Translations under genes and position numbers: made by a program
Source of the DNA: DSAR01 sp034437315
GTDB taxonomy: Bacteria; Chloroflexota; Anaerolineae; B4-G1
DNA length: 13,648 nucleotides
Reading direction: 5' to 3'
Assembly: GCA_034437315.1 (NCBI GenBank)
Contig: DAOTUC010000171.1
Span: forward strand, 1 to 13,648
Part shown: positions 1 to 6,138 of the stretch, piece after piece
Numbering within the stretch: the first letter of the stretch is position 1
Layout of the letters: the number at the start of each line of letters is the position of its first letter
Notes under the pieces: generated by a model
The model's database searches: none
Told to the model about the DNA's origin: nothing
What the model saw: the letters and a program-made list of their open reading frames with translations, nothing else

Positions 1-8
1 CCCATCAT

Positions 9-105
9 AGACCCTAAAGGTTTCTGCGCTGGTTTTGATGGAAAAAGGTCATTGTTTAAGGCAAAAACGTTGTTTGCGCGGCCTTGAGCAAAACCTTTAG
101 GGTCT
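9..105. repeat. 97-bp element bounded by a perfect 15-bp inverted repeat
   Basis: The arm AGACCCTAAAGGTTT at 9-23 is an exact reverse complement of AAACCTTTAGGGTCT at 91-105, with a 67-nt interior. A second pair, GCGCTGGTT (26-34) and AACCAGCGC (126-134), nests across it. There is no ORF inside and no clear target-site duplication. It resembles a miniature inverted-repeat or REP-like dispersed element, but it could also be the terminator hairpin of a gene to the left of the window. The repeat is directly visible; its mobile nature is inference. Confidence 0.55.
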
Positions 106-139
106 CGCCATGCGAAATCCCAGAGAACCAGCGCGACTA

Positions 140-156
140 ATATATTACGAATATAT
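140..156. promoter_or_regulatory. AT-rich palindrome in the leader of the Hdr/Nuo/Flx operon
   Basis: ATATATT (140-146) and AATATAT (150-156) form a perfect 7-bp dyad around ACG. It lies about 150 bp upstream of the first structural gene and outside any ORF, so a transcription-factor site is possible. It does not match a Rex, FNR or Fur consensus that I recognise. AT-rich dyads also arise by chance, hence the low confidence. Confidence 0.25.
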
Positions 157-190
157 CAAGATGGATCTAACGTGGGTGATCCCCAAAACA

Positions 191-199
191 TGCTATAGA
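191..199 (+). promoter_or_regulatory. Possible extended -10 promoter element for the operon
   Basis: The sequence TGCTATAGA fits an extended -10 box (TGn followed by a TATAAT-like hexamer). No good -35 hexamer lies 16-18 nt upstream, so this would have to be an activator-dependent or extended -10 promoter. It is the best candidate seen between the left edge and the first gene, but it is weak. Confidence 0.2.
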
Positions 200-210
200 G
201 AGGAGGCAGT

Positions 211-303
211 TTGAGATACAGCGCACGTCGAATATCAGATTCTGTTTTGCACAGACGTTCAATATCACATCAGATGACGTTTATGGAGGTAGGTGAACTA
301 TGA
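211..303 (+). CDS. Possible 30-residue leader ORF with TTG start, overlapping the hdrA start
   Basis: An AGGAGG Shine-Dalgarno sequence at 201-206 stands 4 nt before a TTG codon at 211. The frame then stays open for 30 codons, and its TGA (301-303) overlaps the ATG of the HdrA gene (300-302) in an ATGA junction. The peptide would be basic in its first half (two Arg-Arg pairs) and has no recognisable domain. The junction is the type used for translational coupling, so this could be a leader peptide. No homology can be judged from a sequence this short, and it may be chance. Confidence 0.2.
   Translation: MRYSARRISDSVLHRRSISHQMTFMEVGEL
225..267 (+). repeat. Tandem 13-bp direct repeat at exactly 30-bp spacing
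   Basis: ACGTCGAATATCA (225-237) and ACGTTCAATATCA (255-267) match at 11 of 13 positions. Their starts are 30 bp apart, close to three helical turns, so a protein binding both copies would sit on one face of the DNA. A third partial relative, ATCACATCAGATGACGT, follows directly. The repeat lies just upstream of the ribosome-binding site of the first operon gene and may be a regulator site, for example for a response regulator. That role is inferred. Confidence 0.35.
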
Positions 304-1145
304 TTGAACCTAAAATAGGCGTATACGTCTGCGATTGTGGCATCAACATCGCGGCCACGGTCAAAGTGGCCGAGGTGGTCGCATTTGCGCAGCGTCTGCC
401 GAACGTCGTCGTCGCCCGCGAGAACAAGTATATGTGCTCGGAACCTGGACAGCAAATGATCCAGGACGACATCCGCAACCTAGAACTTAATCGCGTCGTG
501 GTGGCCTCTTGCACACCACGGATGCACGAGACGACGTTCCAAAACGCCGTGGCCGAGGCTGGCCTCAACCCGTACTACTTCGCCATGGCCAACATCCGCG
601 AGCACGTCTCCTGGGTCGTGCACGATGTAGCGCAGGCTACGACCAAGGCCAAGCGATTGATCAGCTCGACCGTTCACCGGGTGACTTATCAAAGCGCGTT
701 GGAACCGCGCCAGGAACCGGTCACCCAATCAGCGATGATCATCGGCGCCGGCATCGCCGGCATCCAGGCGGCGCTCACCATCGCCGAGGCCGGTTATCCG
801 GTCTACCTCGTCGAGCGGGAACCGTCCATCGGCGGTCACATGGCCGAGTTGGACAAAACCTTCCCCACGCTCGACTGCTCCACCTGAATTCTCGGACCCA
901 AAATGATGGATGCCGGTCGGCATCCCAACATTACACTCCTGACCTACAGTGAGGTCGAGGATGTCTCTGGGTACGTCGGGAATTTCAAGATCAAAGTGCG
1001 CAAGAAAGCCCGTTACGTGAATGAGAATACGTGCACTGGCTGCGGCATTTGCTGGACCGAGTGCTTTACGCGGCGCATCCCGCACGACAAGTTGATCAAG
1101 ATGGGCGAGATGAGCATCGGGGAGAGGAGGTCTGGCGAGCGATGA
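300..1145 (+). CDS. hdrA: Selenocysteine-containing N-terminal half of heterodisulfide reductase subunit A (HdrA)
   Basis: This is the flavin and iron-sulfur half of HdrA, the subunit that carries the bifurcating FAD in Hdr complexes. Residues 1-140 match the N-terminal HdrA domain, with its cysteines in VCDCG, KYMCSEPGQ and ASCTPRMHE. A Rossmann motif GAGIAGIQAA then binds FAD, and SIGGHMAELDKTFPTLDCS follows. The next conserved position, normally Cys before I-L-x-P-K-M, is an in-frame TGA (885-887, residue 196). The same frame then continues with perfect HdrA similarity to CTGCGICWTEC, one [4Fe-4S] motif, and stops after 281 residues. Full HdrA is about 650 residues, so the C-terminal half is missing here; it is found in the gene at 3905-5668. 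The start has GGAGG at 285-289. The terminal ATGA overlaps the next gene's start, which supports translation through the TGA. A nonsense mutation or sequencing error is the alternative, made unlikely by the hairpin at 902-932. Confidence 0.88.
902..932 (+). promoter_or_regulatory. Bacterial SECIS-like hairpin for selenocysteine insertion
   Basis: Directly after the in-frame TGA, GGATGCC (908-914) pairs perfectly with GGCATCC (919-925), leaving the tetraloop GGTC. After a small internal loop, AATG (902-905) pairs with CATT (929-932). The loop begins 27 nt after the TGA, within the spacing range described for bacterial SECIS elements. GGUC is also the apical loop recognised by SelB in Escherichia coli fdhF. 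A single bulged U in the upper stem, as in fdhF, is not seen here. The hairpin lies inside the coding sequence, as bacterial SECIS elements do. Confidence 0.78.
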
Positions 1146-1699
1146 CAGTAGAATTAGAACGAATTGACGAGATCATAGACGGCTATGGCGCTGAACGAAT
1201 GAACGCGCTGGCTATTCTCCAGGACATCCAGCGGGAGTATAATTTCCTGCCCCGCGAGGCGTTGGAGCAGACAGCGCAACGCCTGGGCGTGCCAGAAGGT
1301 GAGATCTATCGCCTGGCGACGTTCTTCACCTCCTTCACCCTATCTCCCAAAGGGGAGTACGTATGCAAGGTATGTATGGGGACGGCTTGCCACGTGATGG
1401 GCGGCCCCCGTATCCTAGAATCCCTGGAGCGGGAACTGGGCATCAAGGCCGGCGAGACGACGGCCGATGGCAAGTTCTCACTGGAGGCGGTGCGTTGCCT
1501 GGGGGCTTGCGCTTTGGGACCCGTCGTCGTGGTCAACGAGGAACCCCACGGTTATATGACGCCCGACAAAGCGGTCAAATTGATCGATAAAATAGCTGCC
1601 AACGAGGGGAAGACGGAAAAGGCGGAGGCGCTTGAAGAAAAGCAGCAGTCCCCCGCTCGATCATCCGTCGATCTCTCGAGCGTGCCGCCCGCGGGATAG
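1142..1699 (+). CDS. nuoE: NuoE/HndA-type [2Fe-2S] thioredoxin-fold subunit of NADH dehydrogenase module
   Basis: This is the 24-kDa-type subunit that partners NuoF in NADH oxidation in complex I, HndABCD and bifurcating hydrogenases. The 185-residue product has the N-terminal helical region (ILQDIQREYNFLPREAL, residues 25-41) and then the thioredoxin-like fold. Its [2Fe-2S] ligands are C78 and C83 in CMGTAC, and C119 and C123 in CLGAC. The last 30 or so residues are a charged, low-complexity tail (EKAEALEEKQQ and a Ser/Pro-rich end) beyond the usual family end. The ATG at 1142 was chosen over an upstream TTG because it forms an ATGA overlap with the HdrA-N stop and has GGAGAGGAGG about 11 nt upstream. 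It is cytoplasmic, and its partner NuoF lies two genes downstream. Confidence 0.93.
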   Translation: MTVELERIDEIIDGYGAERMNALAILQDIQREYNFLPREALEQTAQRLGVPEGEIYRLATFFTSFTLSPKGEYVCKVCMGTACHVMGGPRILESLERELGIKAGETTADGKFSLEAVRCLGACALGPVVVVNEEPHGYMTPDKAVKLIDKIAANEGKTEKAEALEEKQQSPARSSVDLSSVPPAG

Positions 1700-1722
1700 A
1701 CTGAGAATAGGGGAGACGAAAA

Positions 1723-2106
1723 ATGCCAAAGCTTAAGAGTATGGAAGAATTGCAAAAATTACGCGATCAACTGCAGAAGGACATAAACGTCCGCACCGAG
1801 ACGAGCGCCACGATCACCGTCGGCATGGGGACGTGTGGCATCTCGGCCGGCGCTCGCGAGGTGATGCACGCGATTTTGAATGAATTGGAAGAGCGAGACA
1901 TCGACGCGCACGTCACCACCGTCGGTTGCATCGGGATGTGCTCCAAGGAGCCGCTGATCGACATTCAGCAGGGGGACGAACCCCGCATCACCTACGGCAA
2001 TGTGAAGCCCAAGATGGTATCGCGCATCATTGAGGAACATTTGGTGAACGGTCATATTGTGGATGAATGGGTCGTCGGTCGAGTAGCAACGGGACAGGAG
2101 GCTTAA
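1723..2106 (+). CDS. HndB-like (2Fe-2S) thioredoxin-fold ferredoxin subunit
   Basis: The 127-residue protein matches the small HndB-type subunit of NADP-reducing hydrogenases and related NuoEF modules. That subunit is a thioredoxin-like [2Fe-2S] ferredoxin passing electrons between flavin and iron-sulfur subunits. An N-terminal coiled-coil-prone stretch (residues 5-20) precedes VGMGTCGISAGAREV (C38), and the second ligand pair is GCIGMC (C69, C73). Only three cysteines are visible where a NuoE-type site has four, as is common in HndB-like proteins, so cluster ligation cannot be taken for granted. GGGGAG lies about 10 nt upstream of the ATG. Its stop is one base before the NuoF start, so it belongs to the same operon and probably the same complex. 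Confidence 0.88.
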   Translation: MPKLKSMEELQKLRDQLQKDINVRTETSATITVGMGTCGISAGAREVMHAILNELEERDIDAHVTTVGCIGMCSKEPLIDIQQGDEPRITYGNVKPKMVSRIIEEHLVNGHIVDEWVVGRVATGQEA

Positions 2107-2107
2107 A

Positions 2108-3892
2108 ATGGCTGAGCGACATCGAGCAGACGTCCTCGTCGGTTGTCTCCACGGCCGTTTTGAAGACCTGGTGCCGGCGCTTCAGCAAGAGGTCGAGCGC
2201 CGGGGCTTGAGCGGTGAGGTGGACGTTGTGGAGACGGGTTGCCGGGGGATGTGCGCGATGGGCCCGGTGATTCTCATTGAGCCTGAGGGACTTTTCTACA
2301 CCGACGTGCAACCCGCTGACGTGCCGGAACTGGTTGAGGAGACGCTCGTCAAGGGACGCGTCGTCTCGCGGCTGACGTACAAGGAGCCGGTCACGCACCA
2401 AGACGTCTGTAAGTACGAGGACATTCCTTTTTACAACAAACAGTTGCGTCACGTGATGCGTAACTGTGGGATGATCAATCCGGAATCGGTCGAAGAATAT
2501 ATCGCCTCCGGGGGTTACCAGGCGCTGGCCAAAGCGCTGACGACGATGGCGCCCGAGGAAATCATTGAAGAGATCAAGGCATCGGGATTGCGAGGCCGCG
2601 GCGGCGCAGGGTTCCCCACCGGATGGAAGTGGGAATCGACCCGAGAGGCCGAGGGCGACGTCCGGTACGTCGTCGCCAACGGCGATGAGGGTGACCCCGG
2701 CGCGTTTATGAATCGCAGCCTGATGGAGGGGGATCCCCACGCCATCATCGAGGGGATGATCATTGGCGCTTACGCCATCGGCGCGCACGAGGGCTTTATC
2801 TACGTGCGCGACGAGTATCCCCTGGCGGTGAAAAATCTGAGCCGAGCCCTGGAACAGGCCAAAGAGTATGGCCTGTTAGGTGAAGACATCTTGGGAACTG
2901 GGTTCGATGTCGACATCAAGATCGTGCGTGGGGCCGGCGCGTTTGTGTGCGGCGAGTCGAGCGCGTTGATGCAGTCGATAGAGGGCAAAGTCGGCGAGCC
3001 GAGACCCAAGCACTACCACGCCACCGAGCGTGGGTTGTGGGACCAGCCCACAGCGCTCAACAACGTCGAGACCTGGGCCAACGTGCCCCTGATCGTCAAC
3101 AACGGCGCCGATTGGTTTGCTTCGATTGGGACGGAGAAGAGCAAGGGCACCAAGACCTTCTGCCTGGTGGGCCAGATCACCAACACCGGCTTGATCGAAG
3201 TGCCCATGGGCATCACGCTACGCGAGATCGTCTACGACATCGGCGGCGGTGTGCCCGGCAAGGGAGAGTTCAAGGCCATCCAAACCGGTGGACCTTCGGG
3301 CGGCTGCATCCCGGCCGACAGGCTCGATCTGGCGGTCGATTACGATAGCCTGATGGAAGCTGGATCGATGATGGGCTCCGGCGGGATGATCATCATGGAT
3401 AATCATACCTGTATGGTCGATATCGCCCGCTACTTCCTCGATTTTCTCAAGGAAGAGTCGTGTGGCAAGTGCTCACCCTGCCGTGAGGGCATCCGGCGCA
3501 TGCTGGAAATCCTGACTCGCATCACCGAGGGCGAGGGAGAGATGGCTGACCTGGACACGCTGGAGGCGGTCGCCAGGACAGTGAAGAACGCCTCGTTGTG
3601 TGGTCTGGGTAAGTCAGCGCCTAACCCGGTGTTGAGCACGCTGAAGTACTTCCGCGATGAGTACGAAGCGCACATCAAGGACAAAACGTGTCCGGCGGGT
3701 GTTTGCCGGGCGTTGATCGAGTACTACATCATCGAGGATGCATGTACCGGGTGTGGGCTTTGTATGCGCAAGTGCCCGCAAGAAGCAATCAGCGGGGAAA
3801 AGAAAGAGCCGCACGTCATCGATCAGGAACTATGTATCACGTGTGGTATTTGTCACGACGTCTGCAGGTTCGACGCGGTGGGCGTGAGATAG
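2108..3892 (+). CDS. nuoF: NuoF/HndC-type NADH-binding FMN and iron-sulfur subunit
   Basis: This is the NADH-oxidising or NAD-reducing flavin subunit, 594 residues long, with the extended architecture of HndC and HydB. Residues 1-90 are a thioredoxin-like domain with C13 and the pair GCRGMC. Next comes the NADH/FMN core, with GLRGRGGAGFPTGWKW near 159-174 and NGDEGDPGAFMNR near 191-203. The SLBB region is followed by the N3-type [4Fe-4S] site (C452, C455, C458 in SCGKCSPCREG, and C498 in SLCGLG). The C-terminal extension carries two [4Fe-4S] motifs starting at C546 (CTGCGLCMRKCP) and C576 (CITCGICHDVCR). All expected flavin and NADH motifs are intact. The C-terminal ferredoxin domain, absent from complex I NuoF, points to soluble bifurcating-type complexes. 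Confidence 0.96.
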   Translation: MAERHRADVLVGCLHGRFEDLVPALQQEVERRGLSGEVDVVETGCRGMCAMGPVILIEPEGLFYTDVQPADVPELVEETLVKGRVVSRLTYKEPVTHQDVCKYEDIPFYNKQLRHVMRNCGMINPESVEEYIASGGYQALAKALTTMAPEEIIEEIKASGLRGRGGAGFPTGWKWESTREAEGDVRYVVANGDEGDPGAFMNRSLMEGDPHAIIEGMIIGAYAIGAHEGFIYVRDEYPLAVKNLSRALEQAKEYGLLGEDILGTGFDVDIKIVRGAGAFVCGESSALMQSIEGKVGEPRPKHYHATERGLWDQPTALNNVETWANVPLIVNNGADWFASIGTEKSKGTKTFCLVGQITNTGLIEVPMGITLREIVYDIGGGVPGKGEFKAIQTGGPSGGCIPADRLDLAVDYDSLMEAGSMMGSGGMIIMDNHTCMVDIARYFLDFLKEESCGKCSPCREGIRRMLEILTRITEGEGEMADLDTLEAVARTVKNASLCGLGKSAPNPVLSTLKYFRDEYEAHIKDKTCPAGVCRALIEYYIIEDACTGCGLCMRKCPQEAISGEKKEPHVIDQELCITCGICHDVCRFDAVGVR

Positions 3893-3904
3893 GGAGGACA
3901 CGAT

Positions 3905-5668
3905 ATGGCAACATTGACTATTGATGGACAGGAAATACGTGCAGAAGAGGAGCAGACCGTCCTGGAGGTTGCCAGGGAGAATGGGATTGAAATACCGACG
4001 TTGTGTTATCATCCACTCCTGGAACCTCACGGGGCCTGCCGCCTCTGCACGGTTGAGATTATTCATCGCGGGCGCTCCCGGCTGGAGACGGCTTGCACCT
4101 ATCCGGCCTGGGATGGGATTGAGGTCAAGACCAATTCGCCTATAGTGCGGGAAGTAAGAAAGGTGATCTTGGGACTGTTCCTATCACGATGTCCCGAGGC
4201 GCCCATCATCCAGGATCTGGCGCGGCAGTATGGCGTCACGGAACCGCCATTCCCGCCGGAGGATCCGGAACAGAAGTGCATTCTCTGCGGTCTGTGCGTG
4301 CGCGTGTGCCACGAACTGGTGAAGGCGGACGTGCTGAACTTCTCGCAACGGGGCATCGACCGCCAGGTAGGCCCGCCCTTCCTGGAGAAGACCCGCCAGT
4401 GCATCGGCTGTGGGGCCTGCACCATCGTCTGCCCCACCGGCGCTATCGAGATTGTCCTGGAGGAGGCCGCGGTTTACAAGGAAAAGCCGCTGGGGCCGAC
4501 CAGCGCCGTCTGGGTGCCCTCCATTCAAGCGGTGCCCCGCGTACCGGTGATCGACAAGGATGCCTGCATTCACTTCCGGCAAATGGACCGGAGCGACGGG
4601 GAGATCGTGGACGCTTGCCAGGCCTGCCAGATGTTGTGCGAGGCCGACGCGATCAATTTCGACCAACAGGATGAGATCCTCGAGCTGGACGTGGGCGCTG
4701 TCATCGTCGCCACCGGCTTCGAGATGTGGGATCCACACAAGCTATCTCAATACAGTTACGGCAAATCGCCCAACATCATCACCGGCCTGGAGTTCGAACG
4801 ATTGTCCAATTCCGGCGGCATCTCGAGCGGCGAGATCCTGACCGCCGAGGGCGACAAGCCGGAGCGGGTGGCCATCATCCACTGCGTGGGCAGCCGCGAT
4901 CACAACGCCCACGAATATTGCTCGCGCTTCTGCTGCATGTACAGCCTCAAGCACGCCCACCTGGTGCGAGACAAGACCGGCGGCGAGGTGTACGAGTTCT
5001 ACATGGATATGCGCACCTTTGGCAAGGGATACGAAGAGTTCTACGAACGGGTGCAGAAGGAAGAAGGCATCACCATGGTACGCGGACGAGGCGCGTCGGT
5101 GGAGGTGCTGCCGGACGGTAAGCTGCGGGTCAAGGGCGAGGATGCGGACCTGGGGGAAGTGGTGCACGTGGACGTGGACATGGTCGTGCTCAGCTCGGCC
5201 ATCGAAGCGCCGCACGACGCTGAACGGATCGGCGCGCTGTTCGGCCTGGGCCGCAGCGCTGACGGGTTCTTCGCCGAAGCGCACCCTAAACTGCGCCCGG
5301 TGGAGACGAACACGAACGGCATCTTCCTGGCCGGTTGTGCGCAAGGTCCAAAGGATGTGCCCGATACCGTGGGGCAAGCTGGCGCGGCGGCCTCGATGGC
5401 CCTGGCGCTGCTGAACAAGGGCGAGGTGACCATTTCGCCCACCACGGCCAAGGTGATTACCGAGCGGTGTGTCGGCTGTGGCAAATGTGTGCCTGTCTGC
5501 CCCTACACGGCCATCGCGCTGGTGGAGGGCAAATCGGAAGTCAATCCGGTGCTCTGCAAAGGGTGCGGCACCTGCGTGGCAACCTGTCCTTCTGACGCCA
5601 TCGAAGGGCTGCACTTTACCGATGAACAGATCGTTGCTCAGATTGAGGGGGTTTTAGCATGGCTGTAG
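3905..5668 (+). CDS. Fusion of NuoG/HoxU-like ferredoxin module with the C-terminal half of HdrA
   Basis: The 587-residue protein joins two modules. Residues 1-80 are a plant-type [2Fe-2S] ferredoxin domain (C34, C45, C48, C64) as in NuoG, HoxU and HydA. The His-Cys3 cluster region after it is reduced to SRCPEAP and lacks its ligands. Two [4Fe-4S] motifs follow (C125-C135 and C166-C176). From about residue 190 the sequence is HdrA, starting at VPSIQAVPRVPVID. It includes C221 and CQACQMLC (238-245), the FAD/NAD-domain stretch GAVIVATGF, EYCSRFCCMYSLK near 336-348, and GIFLAGCAQGPKD. Two C-terminal [4Fe-4S] motifs begin at C522 and C551. This half starts where the gene at 300-1145 ends, so the two gene products together rebuild one HdrA. 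GGGAGGA lies 6 nt before the ATG. It probably links NuoEF to the HdrA flavin; the fusion is seen, the role inferred. Confidence 0.93.
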   Translation: MATLTIDGQEIRAEEEQTVLEVARENGIEIPTLCYHPLLEPHGACRLCTVEIIHRGRSRLETACTYPAWDGIEVKTNSPIVREVRKVILGLFLSRCPEAPIIQDLARQYGVTEPPFPPEDPEQKCILCGLCVRVCHELVKADVLNFSQRGIDRQVGPPFLEKTRQCIGCGACTIVCPTGAIEIVLEEAAVYKEKPLGPTSAVWVPSIQAVPRVPVIDKDACIHFRQMDRSDGEIVDACQACQMLCEADAINFDQQDEILELDVGAVIVATGFEMWDPHKLSQYSYGKSPNIITGLEFERLSNSGGISSGEILTAEGDKPERVAIIHCVGSRDHNAHEYCSRFCCMYSLKHAHLVRDKTGGEVYEFYMDMRTFGKGYEEFYERVQKEEGITMVRGRGASVEVLPDGKLRVKGEDADLGEVVHVDVDMVVLSSAIEAPHDAERIGALFGLGRSADGFFAEAHPKLRPVETNTNGIFLAGCAQGPKDVPDTVGQAGAAASMALALLNKGEVTISPTTAKVITERCVGCGKCVPVCPYTAIALVEGKSEVNPVLCKGCGTCVATCPSDAIEGLHFTDEQIVAQIEGVLAWL

Positions 5669-6138
5669 AGTTTGAGCCTAGGATTGTTGCTTTTATGTGC
5701 AATTGGTGTTCCTACGCCGGCGCCGACAGTGCTGGCGTTGCGCGGATCGAGTCACCGGCTAACGTGCTGCCGATCCGAGTGATGTGCTCAGGGCGCGTTT
5801 CCATCGGCATGATCATGAAGGCCTTCATGACCGGCGCCGATGGGGTGCTCGTGTTGGGCTGTCACATCGGCGACTGTCACTACTCCAGCGGCAACCATCG
5901 CACCGTCAAGCGCATCGTGCTCCTGCACCGGCTGCTGAGTTACATGGGTGTCGAGCCCGACCGGCTGCGGCTGGACTGGGTCTCGGCGTCGGAGGGGCCG
6001 CGCTTTGCGGTTGTTACCCAACAGTTTGTGGAAGACGTGCGGGCGTTGGGGCCGCTCTCCGCGCCGTTCCGCCCGACGACCCCGGCGGAGGCCTTGGTCG
6101 CCGCCGAACAGGGAGCGGAAGTAGGGGGTGTGCTGTGA
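5659..6138 (+). CDS. flxD: FlxD / MvhD-like [2Fe-2S] electron-transfer subunit
   Basis: This is the MvhD/FlxD small subunit, which in Mvh-Hdr and Flx-Hdr complexes carries electrons from the hydrogenase or NADH dehydrogenase part to HdrA. The 159-residue product contains the family cysteines: C14 and C17 (FMCNWC), C43 (VMCSGR), and C68 and C73 (GCHIGDC). The motif GADGVLVLGC and a YSSGN stretch are typical. The ATG overlaps the end of the HdrA fusion gene by 10 nt, and GAGGGGG lies upstream. Direct adjacency to an HdrA C-terminal half supports physical contact between the two proteins. The last 30 residues are an Ala/Pro/Glu-rich tail. Confidence 0.93.
   Translation: MAVEFEPRIVAFMCNWCSYAGADSAGVARIESPANVLPIRVMCSGRVSIGMIMKAFMTGADGVLVLGCHIGDCHYSSGNHRTVKRIVLLHRLLSYMGVEPDRLRLDWVSASEGPRFAVVTQQFVEDVRALGPLSAPFRPTTPAEALVAAEQGAEVGGVL

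Noticed and set aside
300..887. A truncated 195-residue HdrA plus a separate small protein starting at ATG 903 (pseudogene or nonsense mutation)
   Set aside because: The frame is unbroken in HdrA similarity across the TGA, the TGA replaces a conserved Cys, a SECIS-like hairpin follows, and ATG 903 has no ribosome-binding site. Recoding explains all of this better.
4742..5614. Long open frame of 290 codons on the - strand
   Set aside because: It lies entirely antisense to the HdrA fusion gene, is His/Arg/Ala-rich, and shows no domain; it is a shadow of GC-rich coding sequence.
1142..5668. Electron-bifurcating [FeFe] hydrogenase (HydABC/HndABCD)
   Set aside because: The NuoE, HndB-like and NuoF subunits match such enzymes, but the expected H-cluster catalytic domain is replaced by HdrA in the fusion protein.
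5784..6134. N-terminal extension of FlxC into the FlxD gene
   Set aside because: The extension is out of frame with FlxD and is Arg/Gly/His-rich; GTG 6135 with a ribosome-binding site and GTGA overlap gives the normal family start.
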